Notes: generated from the letters alone by a model not told the origin. DNA of 26,573 nucleotides from JAUVKT01 sp036350795 (GCA_036350795.1 JAZBNV010000090.1:1-26573), one strand, 5' to 3'. Shown: positions 15,682 through 23,603, numbered from the stretch's first letter. Made by a program: numbers and translations.

Positions 15682-18192
15682 CTAATAGGAACTGAAATAA
15701 GCCATCATTATCATTGATCCGGCCGTGCCATCCATGGTTGGTTCATTAGTTGAGTAGTCGCCAATATCATCATGATAAACAATGTAATTGTTCTGGAAAT
15801 CCGAAAATTCATCAGGATTCGAAAGGTGCAGGCCTTTTAACGAATTAAATATACTGGCATAAACAGGTCCGTCAATCAGTCCACCCGGGACTTCAATCCC
15901 GGTTAATGCCCATATACTTGTGTGTATATCAATGGGATATTCTCCATAGGCAGGCAGGCTTGTAAACATGGACGTGCTCCATGGATTTCGTCCGAACAAC
16001 CAGTCACGAAGGTCAATAAGGTAGTTGTGGTACGTAAGGTCTCCTGTCATATCTTCATAAAGAATAATCTGTGTTATTAAGCTGGTAAGAAGGTTATTGG
16101 AGCACCAGATAAAAGGTATACCAATATTATATGGGTTAGCGACTGCTTTCTTTAAAGTAGCTTCAATACCGGTTCTGTAATACATGGCAAGGGTATCCCT
16201 GAATTCATTATTTACATGCCTGTAAAGTGCATGATGGCCAATATTGACGAAGGGGTAATGCTGGTAATGCTTTGCGGTATCGAGCCCGTGCCAGCTTTTT
16301 GCTGCTGCCAGTCGGGCATATCTTATTGCATCTTCCAGGTAAACTGAATCTGAAGTAAGGCCATAAAGCTCTGCGGCAGCCCACTCCATATCATCCTGCC
16401 AGCTTTCTTCTCCGTACCTGTAGGGCGCACCATAGGAGTTTCCCTGTTGTACTCCTTCGAATTTTTTCCCCAGTATGTAGAGGCTTTTGGCCAGGCTAAG
16501 GCTTTTCTCAGCATAGCTGCTATCGCCGAAATTTTTACTCCAGATTCCTGCAGCCAGTGCCATAGCCGCTGCCGATCTGCCGGCAATATTCGACATCCCA
16601 TCTGATTCGCTCAGGTATTTACCTGCTCCCTGGGGTTTTCCGGTAGCATAATATGCAACTCTGTAACTATTTGGTCCCCAGCCATAGTCCGAGTTGTCAT
16701 TATCGGGCATCTTCCAGCCCATATGGTCCCGGTCGTCAGCAACCTGGTGGATCAAAACATCGGGGTGGGGATGTAGTTTCTCAATCCAGTCGAGTCCCCA
16801 TTTAGCTTCGTCAATCACATCCGGCAAAGAATTCTTTCCTGCCCTGCCAGATTTATCCACCCTATCTGAGAATATATCCGGGAAAAGCTCGTAGGCCTTA
16901 AGCATATGTGCTGTGGCGTAGCTTGTAGTAAGCAGGTATTTAAGCTGGTCGCCGGCATCGTGCCAGCCACCCCTGCAATCAACAAAGGATGAATCAGGCA
17001 TGGGACCGAACATAGACCTGCCATCATCCTGGTGACAGTAAATATTAAGCAGGGGGTTATAGCCACACCTCTGCTGTCGCATAAACTCAAGTAATTTACC
17101 TGTGCCTGAGCCATATATTGTGTCAGATATTCTGAAACATGCACTGATCTGACCGGATTTACTTCCGGCAATATAGTAGTCACCTTCAGTATCAATATGT
17201 GTAAAATCAAGGTAATAATATTGTTTACTGTAGTCCCATACCTTTCCGGAGTATCTTGCTGGCAGCAGTCTTTCTATTTCCATATTGCTTCCCGATTCAA
17301 GCAGGTAGAAATCTTCTGCAGGTTTATTGCTGCTTACCAGTAATGCCTTTTTCTGTTCTCCTTTAAGGTAGCCCATCTGGTTAAGTTGAACCATTTGTGA
17401 TCTTACCCGCATTTTTTCAGCCAGCAGGCTATCTACCCTGACAAATTCATATCCTTTCCCTGACAGGAGACTGACCAGGGAATCCAGCCTGTAGTATAAC
17501 TTATCAGTCCTTTCGGGAGCTGTTCCGATATGCATCAGCAGCAAAAACCCATTAAGCCCGTTTTCTGCATTCTCCTCGTAATCTGATATACTTCTGAAAA
17601 TCTCATCAGTGCTTCTGTAAGAATTTTCTGAAGGCACAGTATAGTCAGCATGAGACAGGGTGCCGGGAGTATAAGATACAAGTTGCAGGGACTTCAGACT
17701 GCTCCATTCCACAATCCTTTCATTATACCACTCATATGGTGGCATAAAGTAAGGGGCTTCTGATATATCGATCCCAAAATTCATCATCTCCCTGTAATTC
17801 TGGTTAATATCATACGAGAACTCATAATAGTCGATCAAAAGGCTATCACGGTTTTCCCAGTCACAGTAGAGCAGGTGCCTGTCAGAGTGAGCTCCGAGGT
17901 AGTGACCATCGTCTCTCAGCTTTATTATAAGATCCCTGTTGCAGCTATCCCTGTAGAAATTGCCTGTTAGGAAAAATGAAGCTTTGGTATTATTACTGTC
18001 AAGTATTCCTGAAATATAATCTCCGCCATCAGCGTATTGATCACCCGTAAAAACAAGCGCTATTTTCTTTGATCCGGAATCGCCCCTCAGCAAGGCCCCG
18101 TCTGAATTTTCCTGGTAGGTGTTACAGGCTGTGATAGTTGAAACAACTAGCAGGGGAATGGCAACTCTGAAAAAACTTTTACGGCCTGGCAT
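15682..18192 (-). CDS. NodB/CE4-like domain fused to GH9 glycoside hydrolase, lipoprotein
   Basis: An 836-aa lipoprotein (lipobox I-T-A-C23). Residues about 42-255 are NodB-like: motif 1 reads V-F-T-G-D51, so the metal-ligand Asp is kept but the usual catalytic-base Asp is Gly; motif 2 is H102-S-D-R-H106; P-P-Y (151-153) stands for motif 3; L-L-M-H221 for the last motif. Residues about 266-357 form the Ig-like CelD-N domain that precedes many GH9 domains. Residues about 365-836 are GH9, with G-G-W-H-D412-A-G-D415 (base region) and S-T-N-E817 (acid). GH9 enzymes are mostly endo-beta-1,4-glucanases, but some are exo-beta-glucosaminidases. The acidic surface-export signal is absent after Cys23, so periplasmic anchoring is inferred. 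Confidence 0.88.
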   Translation of the reverse strand: MPGRKSFFRVAIPLLVVSTITACNTYQENSDGALLRGDSGSKKIALVFTGDQYADGGDYISGILDSNNTKASFFLTGNFYRDSCNRDLIIKLRDDGHYLGAHSDRHLLYCDWENRDSLLIDYYEFSYDINQNYREMMNFGIDISEAPYFMPPYEWYNERIVEWSSLKSLQLVSYTPGTLSHADYTVPSENSYRSTDEIFRSISDYEENAENGLNGFLLLMHIGTAPERTDKLYYRLDSLVSLLSGKGYEFVRVDSLLAEKMRVRSQMVQLNQMGYLKGEQKKALLVSSNKPAEDFYLLESGSNMEIERLLPARYSGKVWDYSKQYYYLDFTHIDTEGDYYIAGSKSGQISACFRISDTIYGSGTGKLLEFMRQQRCGYNPLLNIYCHQDDGRSMFGPMPDSSFVDCRGGWHDAGDQLKYLLTTSYATAHMLKAYELFPDIFSDRVDKSGRAGKNSLPDVIDEAKWGLDWIEKLHPHPDVLIHQVADDRDHMGWKMPDNDNSDYGWGPNSYRVAYYATGKPQGAGKYLSESDGMSNIAGRSAAAMALAAGIWSKNFGDSSYAEKSLSLAKSLYILGKKFEGVQQGNSYGAPYRYGEESWQDDMEWAAAELYGLTSDSVYLEDAIRYARLAAAKSWHGLDTAKHYQHYPFVNIGHHALYRHVNNEFRDTLAMYYRTGIEATLKKAVANPYNIGIPFIWCSNNLLTSLITQIILYEDMTGDLTYHNYLIDLRDWLFGRNPWSTSMFTSLPAYGEYPIDIHTSIWALTGIEVPGGLIDGPVYASIFNSLKGLHLSNPDEFSDFQNNYIVYHDDIGDYSTNEPTMDGTAGSMIMMAYFSSY

Positions 18193-18266
18193 AAGGCTGG
18201 ATGTTTTCGTTAGATAAATTTGCTATATAGCATAAAATCAATGACTAATATATTAAAATAAAGTAA

Positions 18267-18274
18267 TACTTTTG
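18267..18274 (+). promoter_or_regulatory. -7 box of the amidase gene
   Basis: TACTTTTG is an exact TAnnTTTG match, 25 bp before the amidase ATG. The GH9 gene diverges from the same 107-bp intergenic region; no matching box was found for it. Confidence 0.5.
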
Positions 18275-18299
18275 GTTGTACACCTAATAATCGAGTATT

Positions 18300-19925
18300 A
18301 TGAAAAGAAGATCCTTCCTTAAATCATCAGCCCTGGGAGCAGCTGTAGCTACAGGTCTTCCTCTGGCAGCCTGCACTGGTAGAAGCTCTGACAGCATCGT
18401 AAAGGCACCATATGGCGAAAGCGACAATTTTGAATTAAACGAAATTACAGTAGATGAATTGCAGCAGTCCCTGGAGGATGGCAGATACACTTCTGAGCAG
18501 GTAGTTGGATTATACCTTGAGCGGATTCAGAAAGTAGATGCTGAAGGACCCGGTCTTAATGCAATTATTGAAATTAACCCCGATGCGATAGATATTGCCC
18601 GCAAAATGGACATGGAGAGAAAGGAAGGAAAGCTAAGGGGACCACTTCATGGGATCCCCATTGTGATAAAAGACAATATCGATACCGGTGATAAAATGAT
18701 GACTACGGCCGGGGCACTGGCCCTGCTAGGTCACAGGGCACAAAAGGACTCACCGCTTGCGGCTCAGCTAAGAGAGGCAGGTGCCATTATAATGGCAAAG
18801 ACCAACCTCAGCGAATGGGCCAACTTCAGGTCAACCCGCTCATCCAGCGGATGGAGTGGAAGGGGAGGACAGGTCAGGAATCCCTACTACCTGGATCACA
18901 GTCCCTGCGGGTCAAGTTCCGGCACAGGTGCAGCCGTATCGGCAAATCTTTGTGTGCTGGGTATCGGAACAGAAACAAATGGCTCGATTACCTGTCCGTC
19001 AAACGCCAGCAGCCTGGTTGGTATAAAGCCCACAGTAGGTCTTATTAGCAGGACTGGTATAATACCTATTTCTCACACACAGGACACTGCCGGTCCTATG
19101 TGCAGAACAGTAAAAGATGCTGCTTATTTGCTTGGTGCACTTACCGCTGCTGATAATGATGATAGGGCAACACTTACGAACCGCGACAGGATATTTAATG
19201 ATTATGTACAGTTTCTTGATAAAGACGGCTTAAAAGGTGCCAGGATAGGAGTGGGGAGGGCATATATGGGCTTCCACGAGGCTGTTGACCCCGTAATTGA
19301 AAAAGCTCTGGATGTGCTCAGGGAGATGGGAGCTGAACTCATTGATATTGAAGAAAGCATCGGAAGTTCAAAAAGCGGGGCCAGCATGGATGTTCTGCTC
19401 TATGAGTTTAAAGCCGGTGTGAATAAGTATTTATCAAATGCCAGGGCAGACTCGGGAGCGAAGTCGCTTGAAGATATTATCAGGTTTAACCTTGAAAATG
19501 AATCACAATCAATGCCTTACTTTAAGCAGGAGTTGCTTGAAATGGCACAGGAAAAGAGTGGTCTTGACTCACCCGAATACCTGGAAGCACTTGAAAGTGT
19601 ACTGAGTGGTTACAGGGAAAACGGTATTGACAGGGTAATGGATCATAATAAGCTGGATGCAATTGTTGCTCCTACCAGGGGACTCGCATGGACCATAGAC
19701 CTGGTAAACGGGGATCATGGAAATGGTGGCAGCTCATCGCCGGCTGCACGTTCTGGCTATCCTGCCATAACAGTTCCAGCAGGCTATGCCTTTGGCCTCC
19801 CACTGAATATTTCCTTCTTTGGCAGGGCTTATACAGAACCCTTATTAATAAAATATGCCTACTCTTTCGAGCAGGCAACAATGCACAGGCGCAGGCCAAT
19901 GTTTATTGAGAAGCGCGCTTATTAG
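18300..19925 (+). CDS. Amidase-signature family hydrolase, Tat-type lipoprotein
   Basis: A 541-aa protein. The N-terminus M-K-R-R-S-F-L-K is a twin-arginine signal, and L-A-A-C25 after it is a lipobox, so a Tat-exported lipoprotein is predicted. The amidase-signature triad is complete: K124 in I-V-I-K-D-N, cis-Ser S205 in P-C-G-S-S-S-G, and nucleophile S229 in T-E-T-N-G-S-I; the 24-residue spacing between the serines equals that of FAAH. It should hydrolyse an amide to acid plus amine or ammonia in the periplasm. It cannot be GatA in function because it is exported and no gatB/gatC is near. Its 3' end is 5 bp from the convergent gene. Confidence 0.92.
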   Translation: MKRRSFLKSSALGAAVATGLPLAACTGRSSDSIVKAPYGESDNFELNEITVDELQQSLEDGRYTSEQVVGLYLERIQKVDAEGPGLNAIIEINPDAIDIARKMDMERKEGKLRGPLHGIPIVIKDNIDTGDKMMTTAGALALLGHRAQKDSPLAAQLREAGAIIMAKTNLSEWANFRSTRSSSGWSGRGGQVRNPYYLDHSPCGSSSGTGAAVSANLCVLGIGTETNGSITCPSNASSLVGIKPTVGLISRTGIIPISHTQDTAGPMCRTVKDAAYLLGALTAADNDDRATLTNRDRIFNDYVQFLDKDGLKGARIGVGRAYMGFHEAVDPVIEKALDVLREMGAELIDIEESIGSSKSGASMDVLLYEFKAGVNKYLSNARADSGAKSLEDIIRFNLENESQSMPYFKQELLEMAQEKSGLDSPEYLEALESVLSGYRENGIDRVMDHNKLDAIVAPTRGLAWTIDLVNGDHGNGGSSSPAARSGYPAITVPAGYAFGLPLNISFFGRAYTEPLLIKYAYSFEQATMHRRRPMFIEKRAY

Positions 19926-19930
19926 AAAAG

Positions 19931-20437
19931 TTATTCTTTCTTTTTACCTTCAATAAGTATAACTCCGTTTTTGGAGTTATACTTTTTTTGGGCTTCTTCA
20001 CCTTTAATTACAGTTACGCTGATAATGTCATCCGGCGATAGCTTATCAAAGTCCTCTTTAGTGCTTTCAATGCCGTTTATTATGATCAGTGGTGGATTGT
20101 CAGCATTTGTAGCTGTTTCTGTACCCCTGATAACAATTTGATCTTTTTCCTTTTCTTTTGTTTTCGGTGTAATGACTATTACATTCTCTTCATTATATAA
20201 GTCCCTGGCATTTTCTCCTTTAATAACATCAATCTTCTCAATCTTATCCGGGTCAATCAGGTCAAGTATCTCGGAGTCATATCTCTTATTATTGATAATT
20301 ACAAGCACATTCTTATCGGGTTTTACTCTCACGTAGGTTTCTTTGTTCTTATCTGTTTTAAGGTCCTTTGCTTCCTGGGCCATTGAGAGCAGGCCCAGGC
20401 TAAGTACTGTCAACAGTGTTAATGCTATTCTTTTCAT
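19931..20437 (-). CDS. Secreted protein with two TonB-plug-like repeats
   Basis: A 168-aa protein with a signal peptide (1-20). Two copies of a module are visible, residues 43-93 and 115-165. Each has V-L-V-I-I-N-N or P-L-I-I-I-N-G, then I-D-P-D-K-I or L-S-P-D-D-I, then V-I-K-G-E, then a Y-N-x-x-N segment ending I-V-I-T or V-I-L-I. This is the pattern of the plug domain edge of SusC/TonB-dependent receptors, but there is no barrel. Last gene of the ECF sigma operon, 7 bp after the candidate anti-sigma gene. Possible role: periplasmic partner for signalling with the ECF pair; function not established. Confidence 0.7.
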   Translation of the reverse strand: MKRIALTLLTVLSLGLLSMAQEAKDLKTDKNKETYVRVKPDKNVLVIINNKRYDSEILDLIDPDKIEKIDVIKGENARDLYNEENVIVITPKTKEKEKDQIVIRGTETATNADNPPLIIINGIESTKEDFDKLSPDDIISVTVIKGEEAQKKYNSKNGVILIEGKKKE

Positions 20438-20444
20438 AAGGCTT

Positions 20445-20783
20445 CTATTTTGAATAAATAATTATTGATTCGTCTTCATATAATATCTCTGATTCAGAGT
20501 TGGCATCTTCTTTATCTGTACTTAGCATCGCCCTGGCCTCAAGCAGAAGGGCTACTTTTTCAATATATTCCATCTCTTTTGTTTGCGATGGTTTTATCAA
20601 TGTGGTAGTTACCATCAGAAGCAGTACAGCTGCAATGGTTAATATCGATGCAACAAGACCAATCCTGTACTTTTGTTTCTTTCTTATTGCACTCAGAACA
20701 TCCTTTTCGAGATCATCAGGAGGAATAATCCTGTGCTTATCCAGGAATTCCGAGTATGTTCGGTTAAGCTGTTCCTCTTTCAT
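20445..20783 (-). CDS. Single-pass membrane protein, candidate anti-sigma factor
   Basis: A 112-aa protein with a cytoplasmic N-terminus rich in charged residues (1-40), one membrane helix (about 41-62) and a short acidic C-terminal part. No zinc-binding anti-sigma motif (H-x3-C-x2-C) is present. It overlaps the ECF sigma gene by 20 bp, the arrangement expected of a cognate anti-sigma, so that role is inferred from position, size and topology rather than from a domain. Confidence 0.6.
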   Translation of the reverse strand: MKEEQLNRTYSEFLDKHRIIPPDDLEKDVLSAIRKKQKYRIGLVASILTIAAVLLLMVTTTLIKPSQTKEMEYIEKVALLLEARAMLSTDKEDANSESEILYEDESIIIYSK

Positions 20784-21291
20784 AACTATGTATTTCAGTT
20801 AATTCCCTGCTTATTCTTTTTCTTGCTCTTGATAACCAGACCCTGATATTCTCAATTTTATAGCCTGTAAGCGTAATAATTTCATCAAATTCGAGTCCGT
20901 CAACATCCCTGAGCAGTATAACTTCCTTCTGATTATCAGGAAGGTTATTTATCAGGTTGATTATTAAGCTGTATGATTCCCTGTTTTCCAGGCTTACATC
21001 TTCTTTTACCTTAATATTATCTATCAGTCCTGCCTGTGTATTTTTACCTGATCCGTTTATTTTCCTCTTATTCGTTCTCTGTCGGTCAATGCAGTAATTT
21101 CTTGCTGTTAGAAAGACGTAGCCATTCAGGTTCTCCTGTTTACCAAGCTGTTTTCTTTTTTCCCAGAGTTTCATCATTACTTCCTGAACAGCATCCCTGG
21201 CATCTTCCCTGTTATCCAGTATCCTGGCTACCATGGGAAAGATCTTTGGAGAAAGACTTACAACCTTATCGTTAAACTCTTTGCTGTTCAT
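20764..21291 (-). CDS. ECF-type RNA polymerase sigma factor
   Basis: A 175-aa protein from the ATG at 21291; the longer frame starts with a TTG that lies inside the -7 box and was rejected. Region 2 is at about 6-75 (N-R-E-D-A-R-D-A-V-Q-E-V then K-L-W, then Y-V-F-L-T-A-R-N-Y-C-I-D) and region 4 at about 105-165 (L-P-D-N-Q-K-E-V-I-L-L-R-D, then helix-turn-helix G-L-E-F-D-E-I then I-R-V-W-L-S-R-A-R-K). The linker is short and there is no region 3. It should direct RNA polymerase to a small regulon, held by the membrane protein encoded next. Confidence 0.92.
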   Translation of the reverse strand: MNSKEFNDKVVSLSPKIFPMVARILDNREDARDAVQEVMMKLWEKRKQLGKQENLNGYVFLTARNYCIDRQRTNKRKINGSGKNTQAGLIDNIKVKEDVSLENRESYSLIINLINNLPDNQKEVILLRDVDGLEFDEIITLTGYKIENIRVWLSRARKRISRELTEIHSYERGTA

Positions 21292-21309
21292 TCTTACTTT
21301 AAATAACGA

Positions 21310-21317
21310 CAAAGTAA
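21310..21317 (-). promoter_or_regulatory. Near-consensus -7 box of the ECF sigma operon
   Basis: The minus strand reads TTACTTTG, seven of eight positions of TAnnTTTG, 18 bases upstream of the sigma-factor ATG. Confidence 0.35.
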
Positions 21318-21345
21318 TAGAAAAATAACACCGGGATGTAGTACA

Positions 21346-21448
21346 GGTTGGAAGTTTTAAAGCAATAAAGTTTTAAGGTATTATAGTTTAGGAGTTTAGG
21401 AGTTTTAAGGTTATAAAGTTTTAAGGTTATAAGGTTTTAAGGTTATAA
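21346..21448. repeat. A/T-rich tandem repeat (AAGGTTWT-type octamers)
   Basis: The best part (21401-21448) is a run of 8-bp units alternating TTTTAAGG and TTATAAGG/TTATAAAG. The flanking part has GTTTAGGA twice (from about 21386) and further AAGTTTTAA copies. It fills much of the 261-bp space between the divergent ECF sigma operon and the small membrane protein gene. No ORF is supported in it. Confidence 0.85.
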
Positions 21449-21517
21449 ATACATATATAACCTTCTCTAAGTTACTACCATACTGAATCAGGCTGCCTGG
21501 CATTCAATAATTTTAAG

Positions 21518-21525
21518 TATATTTG
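21518..21525 (+). promoter_or_regulatory. -7 box of the small membrane protein gene
   Basis: TATATTTG is an exact TAnnTTTG match, 27 bp before the ATG at 21553. It overlaps the alternative TTG start at 21523, which is evidence against that start. Confidence 0.55.
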
Positions 21526-21552
21526 CATTTACATATATACATATATAAAAGA

Positions 21553-21801
21553 ATGGAATTCAAGAAACTTGAACTGGAAGATCAGAAGGGCAGGGGGGCG
21601 AGCTTTTTAAAATCACCGCAAATAAAGAAGACAATAATAGCTATATCAGTTGGAGCACTGGCAGGGTTCCTGTATTTCTACCTTACTGAAGGAAGAAATT
21701 ACGAAGTACTCCTGGTGGGTGATATACTTAAAAGTGCAGGTATAGGTGCCTTTTTCGGATTCTTTATTACAAACAGTCCCTGCGCAAGGGGGAGATGTTG
21801 A
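21553..21801 (+). CDS. Small two-helix membrane protein with Cys-containing tail
   Basis: An 82-aa protein. The first 25 residues are charged; the first helix is at about 27-44 (I-A-I-S-V-G-A-L-A-G-F-L-Y-F-Y) and the second at about 58-73 (S-A-G-I-G-A-F-F-G-F-F). The protein ends N-S-P-C-A-R-G-R-C. The look recalls small Bacteroidota membrane proteins such as DUF6132, but those carry their Cys motif between the helices, so the assignment is only a resemblance. Flanked by tandem repeats on both sides, with a small cytochrome lipoprotein gene downstream. Confidence 0.65.
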   Translation: MEFKKLELEDQKGRGASFLKSPQIKKTIIAISVGALAGFLYFYLTEGRNYEVLLVGDILKSAGIGAFFGFFITNSPCARGRC

Positions 21802-21806
21802 CCGAA

Positions 21807-21841
21807 GGTATACGGTATACGGTAAACGGTATACGGTAAAC
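21807..21841. repeat. Heptamer tandem array (GGTAWAC)x5
   Basis: Five perfect 7-bp units in the order GGTATAC, GGTATAC, GGTAAAC, GGTATAC, GGTAAAC. The units differ only at the fifth base. The array begins 5 bp after the stop codon of the small membrane protein gene. GTATAC is itself palindromic. Confidence 0.95.
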
Positions 21842-21957
21842 GCTTTATGGTGAGAAAGGTTGGAGTTTCGATAGCCGGGTTATGATATATGCGAGTTATT
21901 GAGGATCAATATTAGTTGGCAGCCTGCGTTATCAGTTTAAACGAAATTTTATCTGTT

Positions 21958-22203
21958 ATGAAAGCAAAAACTTTATTATTCGCTGTGGTCACTGTTATTA
22001 TTATTATGGCCGCATGTACAAAAGAGAAAACAGGCTCTGAGTATAATCCACCTGCTGATCATACAATAAGCCAGGATGGATTTATGCATAAGGCAGGTCT
22101 GAATGATCCCTTAAATAATTGCGCTACCTGTCATGGAGCAGATCTTAGCGGCGGCAATGTTGGAGTTTCATGCTTTGAATGTCATGGAGCAAAGTGGCAA
22201 TAA
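21958..22203 (+). CDS. Very small diheme c-type cytochrome lipoprotein
   Basis: An 81-aa protein from the ATG at 21958; a longer frame from 21916 would hide the signal peptide. The lipobox is I-M-A-A-C20. The mature part of about 61 residues has two haem c attachment motifs, C55-A-T-C58-H59 and C72-F-E-C75-H76. Candidate distal ligands are H35, H44 or M43. It is likely a periplasm-facing electron carrier anchored by lipid; the redox partner is unknown. Sixty-one residues for two haems is close to the smallest workable size. A hairpin follows the stop codon at once, but its T tract serves the opposite strand. Confidence 0.85.
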   Translation: MKAKTLLFAVVTVIIIMAACTKEKTGSEYNPPADHTISQDGFMHKAGLNDPLNNCATCHGADLSGGNVGVSCFECHGAKWQ

Positions 22204-22235
22204 AAAAAAAGGTGCCAGGACTTAGCCTGGCACCT
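22202..22235 (-). terminator. Intrinsic terminator for the IPT-PHP lipoprotein gene
   Basis: A perfect 10-bp stem (AGGTGCCAGG with CCTGGCACCT) and a 6-base loop at 22210-22235. On the minus strand it is followed by a run of nine T, the form of a rho-independent terminator. It lies about 75 bp after the stop of the minus-strand gene and directly abuts the stop of the plus-strand cytochrome gene. Confidence 0.85.
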
Positions 22236-22310
22236 CCCGTCCTAAATTAATCCAAACTAACTTAGTCCGACCCTAATAAAATATAATAAGTTGTCATATA
22301 TTTTAAGCTA

Positions 22311-23603
22311 TTAATCGTTTGTAACAGTCTCAAAACCAAAGGGCTGAGTATAAGAATTGCCGTTTGAATTTTTTAATACCGCTCTTACAAAAGGTTTATC
22401 CCTATATTCAGAATAGTCGAAAATATCTCCTGTTGCAACTATGGTTGTTTCGGGGCCTATCCATTCGATGCTATTGTAAGCGCTTGCAGTAATTGTAATA
22501 GTTTTAGCGTTGTTGTCAACTGAGATGTTGCTGATCCTTGGAACGCTTGCATCGCCAGATCCTGCTGGTTCGTAAGCGAAGTAGAAAGCACCATCTTTCA
22601 AACAATTTATCCAGGCAGCTTCGGATAACTCAGGCATTAGCATAAATTGGAAATTGTGGAAACGGTGAGAATATTTATGACTGTCATCATTTGAAGAACC
22701 CCAGACTAATTTTCCTGTTGCAGGGTATAAATTTTCGTTGATGTTATCCCAGAGTTGCCTGTCGTTCGGATATCTGTCACCCTGGTTAAATACTTCAAGT
22801 GTAATGGATGCAGAATAATCTCTGAACCAGGGTATATACCACAACCACATCGATGGGTTGTTATATCTGCCCGGGTGATTAATTTGTAAGATACCTCCCT
22901 GTGATTGAACGTGCGGAATACCATTCTCCAGGTTACTGCTGTTAGCAGTAAAATTTACAAATGCATTCATATGATGCGAGCTGGAGTACTCATTTCCTCT
23001 AATGGCAAGCATGCCCGGATTAACTGGCCAGGTCCAGGAAGTATAGTTGTGATCAGTAAGAGCAAGGATGTCGTATCCTTTGCTGTAGTACTGATTAATA
23101 ACAACAGATGGGCTATCACTTCCATCTGAGTTCGTTGTGTGAGTATGGTAATTACCCTTATACTGACCATCAGCTGACCAGTTAACTTCGGCATAAGGAT
23201 TTTTCGTTAATAAAACAATCTGACTGTTTACATCAGGGGTTTTTTTAACAGTAAATGAAATACTGTTTGATATTTGCCCATTTACTGTAACTGTAACATC
23301 TGCATCACCTATTGTAGCGCCATCAGGCACAGTTGTGGTAATTTGTATCGGAATTGACTCTGTTACCGTGGCTGCTGTTCCGTTAAAATATACGGTATTC
23401 TCAGCCGCTGTATAACTAAAGTTTGTTCCTGAAATAATTACTTCATCTCCTACCTTAGCCTCAGCAGGAGTTATAGCTGAAATTGTTGGCACCGGCAAAT
23501 CCGCATTCTCTTCAGAACATGACCAGAATATTCCAGCACTTATAATCACACTTATAAAAAATATAAGTGCTCTTCCGGAAACAGATCTTAAGTCTCTTAT
23601 CAT
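22311..23603 (-). CDS. Surface lipoprotein: IPT/TIG domain plus PHP-type metallo-hydrolase
   Basis: A 430-aa protein with lipobox F-W-S-C29 followed by S-E-E-N, an acidic surface-export-type signal. Residues about 37-120 form one IPT/TIG Ig-like domain (I-S-A-I-T-P-A-E, then G-D-E-V-I-I-S-G-T-N-F). Residues about 145-320 look like a PHP hydrolase: N-Y-H153-T-H155-T, D-I-L-A-L-T-D184-H185-N, G-N-E205, I-N-H243-P-G, and S-S-N-D-D-S-H309, all plausible metal ligands. A C-terminal beta domain follows (about 352-430). PHP enzymes hydrolyse phosphoesters with a di- or trimetal centre, but some relatives act on other bonds. Its place at the end of a SusCD-type locus suggests action on an imported glycan; the substrate is unknown. 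Confidence 0.8.
   Translation of the reverse strand: MIRDLRSVSGRALIFFISVIISAGIFWSCSEENADLPVPTISAITPAEAKVGDEVIISGTNFSYTAAENTVYFNGTAATVTESIPIQITTTVPDGATIGDADVTVTVNGQISNSISFTVKKTPDVNSQIVLLTKNPYAEVNWSADGQYKGNYHTHTTNSDGSDSPSVVINQYYSKGYDILALTDHNYTSWTWPVNPGMLAIRGNEYSSSHHMNAFVNFTANSSNLENGIPHVQSQGGILQINHPGRYNNPSMWLWYIPWFRDYSASITLEVFNQGDRYPNDRQLWDNINENLYPATGKLVWGSSNDDSHKYSHRFHNFQFMLMPELSEAAWINCLKDGAFYFAYEPAGSGDASVPRISNISVDNNAKTITITASAYNSIEWIGPETTIVATGDIFDYSEYRDKPFVRAVLKNSNGNSYTQPFGFETVTND

Noticed and set aside
18815..19048. Overlapping plus-strand frame inside the amidase
   Set aside because: Out-of-frame shadow across the amidase signature; no start context or domain.
21523..21552. TTG start for the small membrane protein
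   Set aside because: It overlaps an exact TAnnTTTG promoter box, so it would lie upstream of the transcript start.
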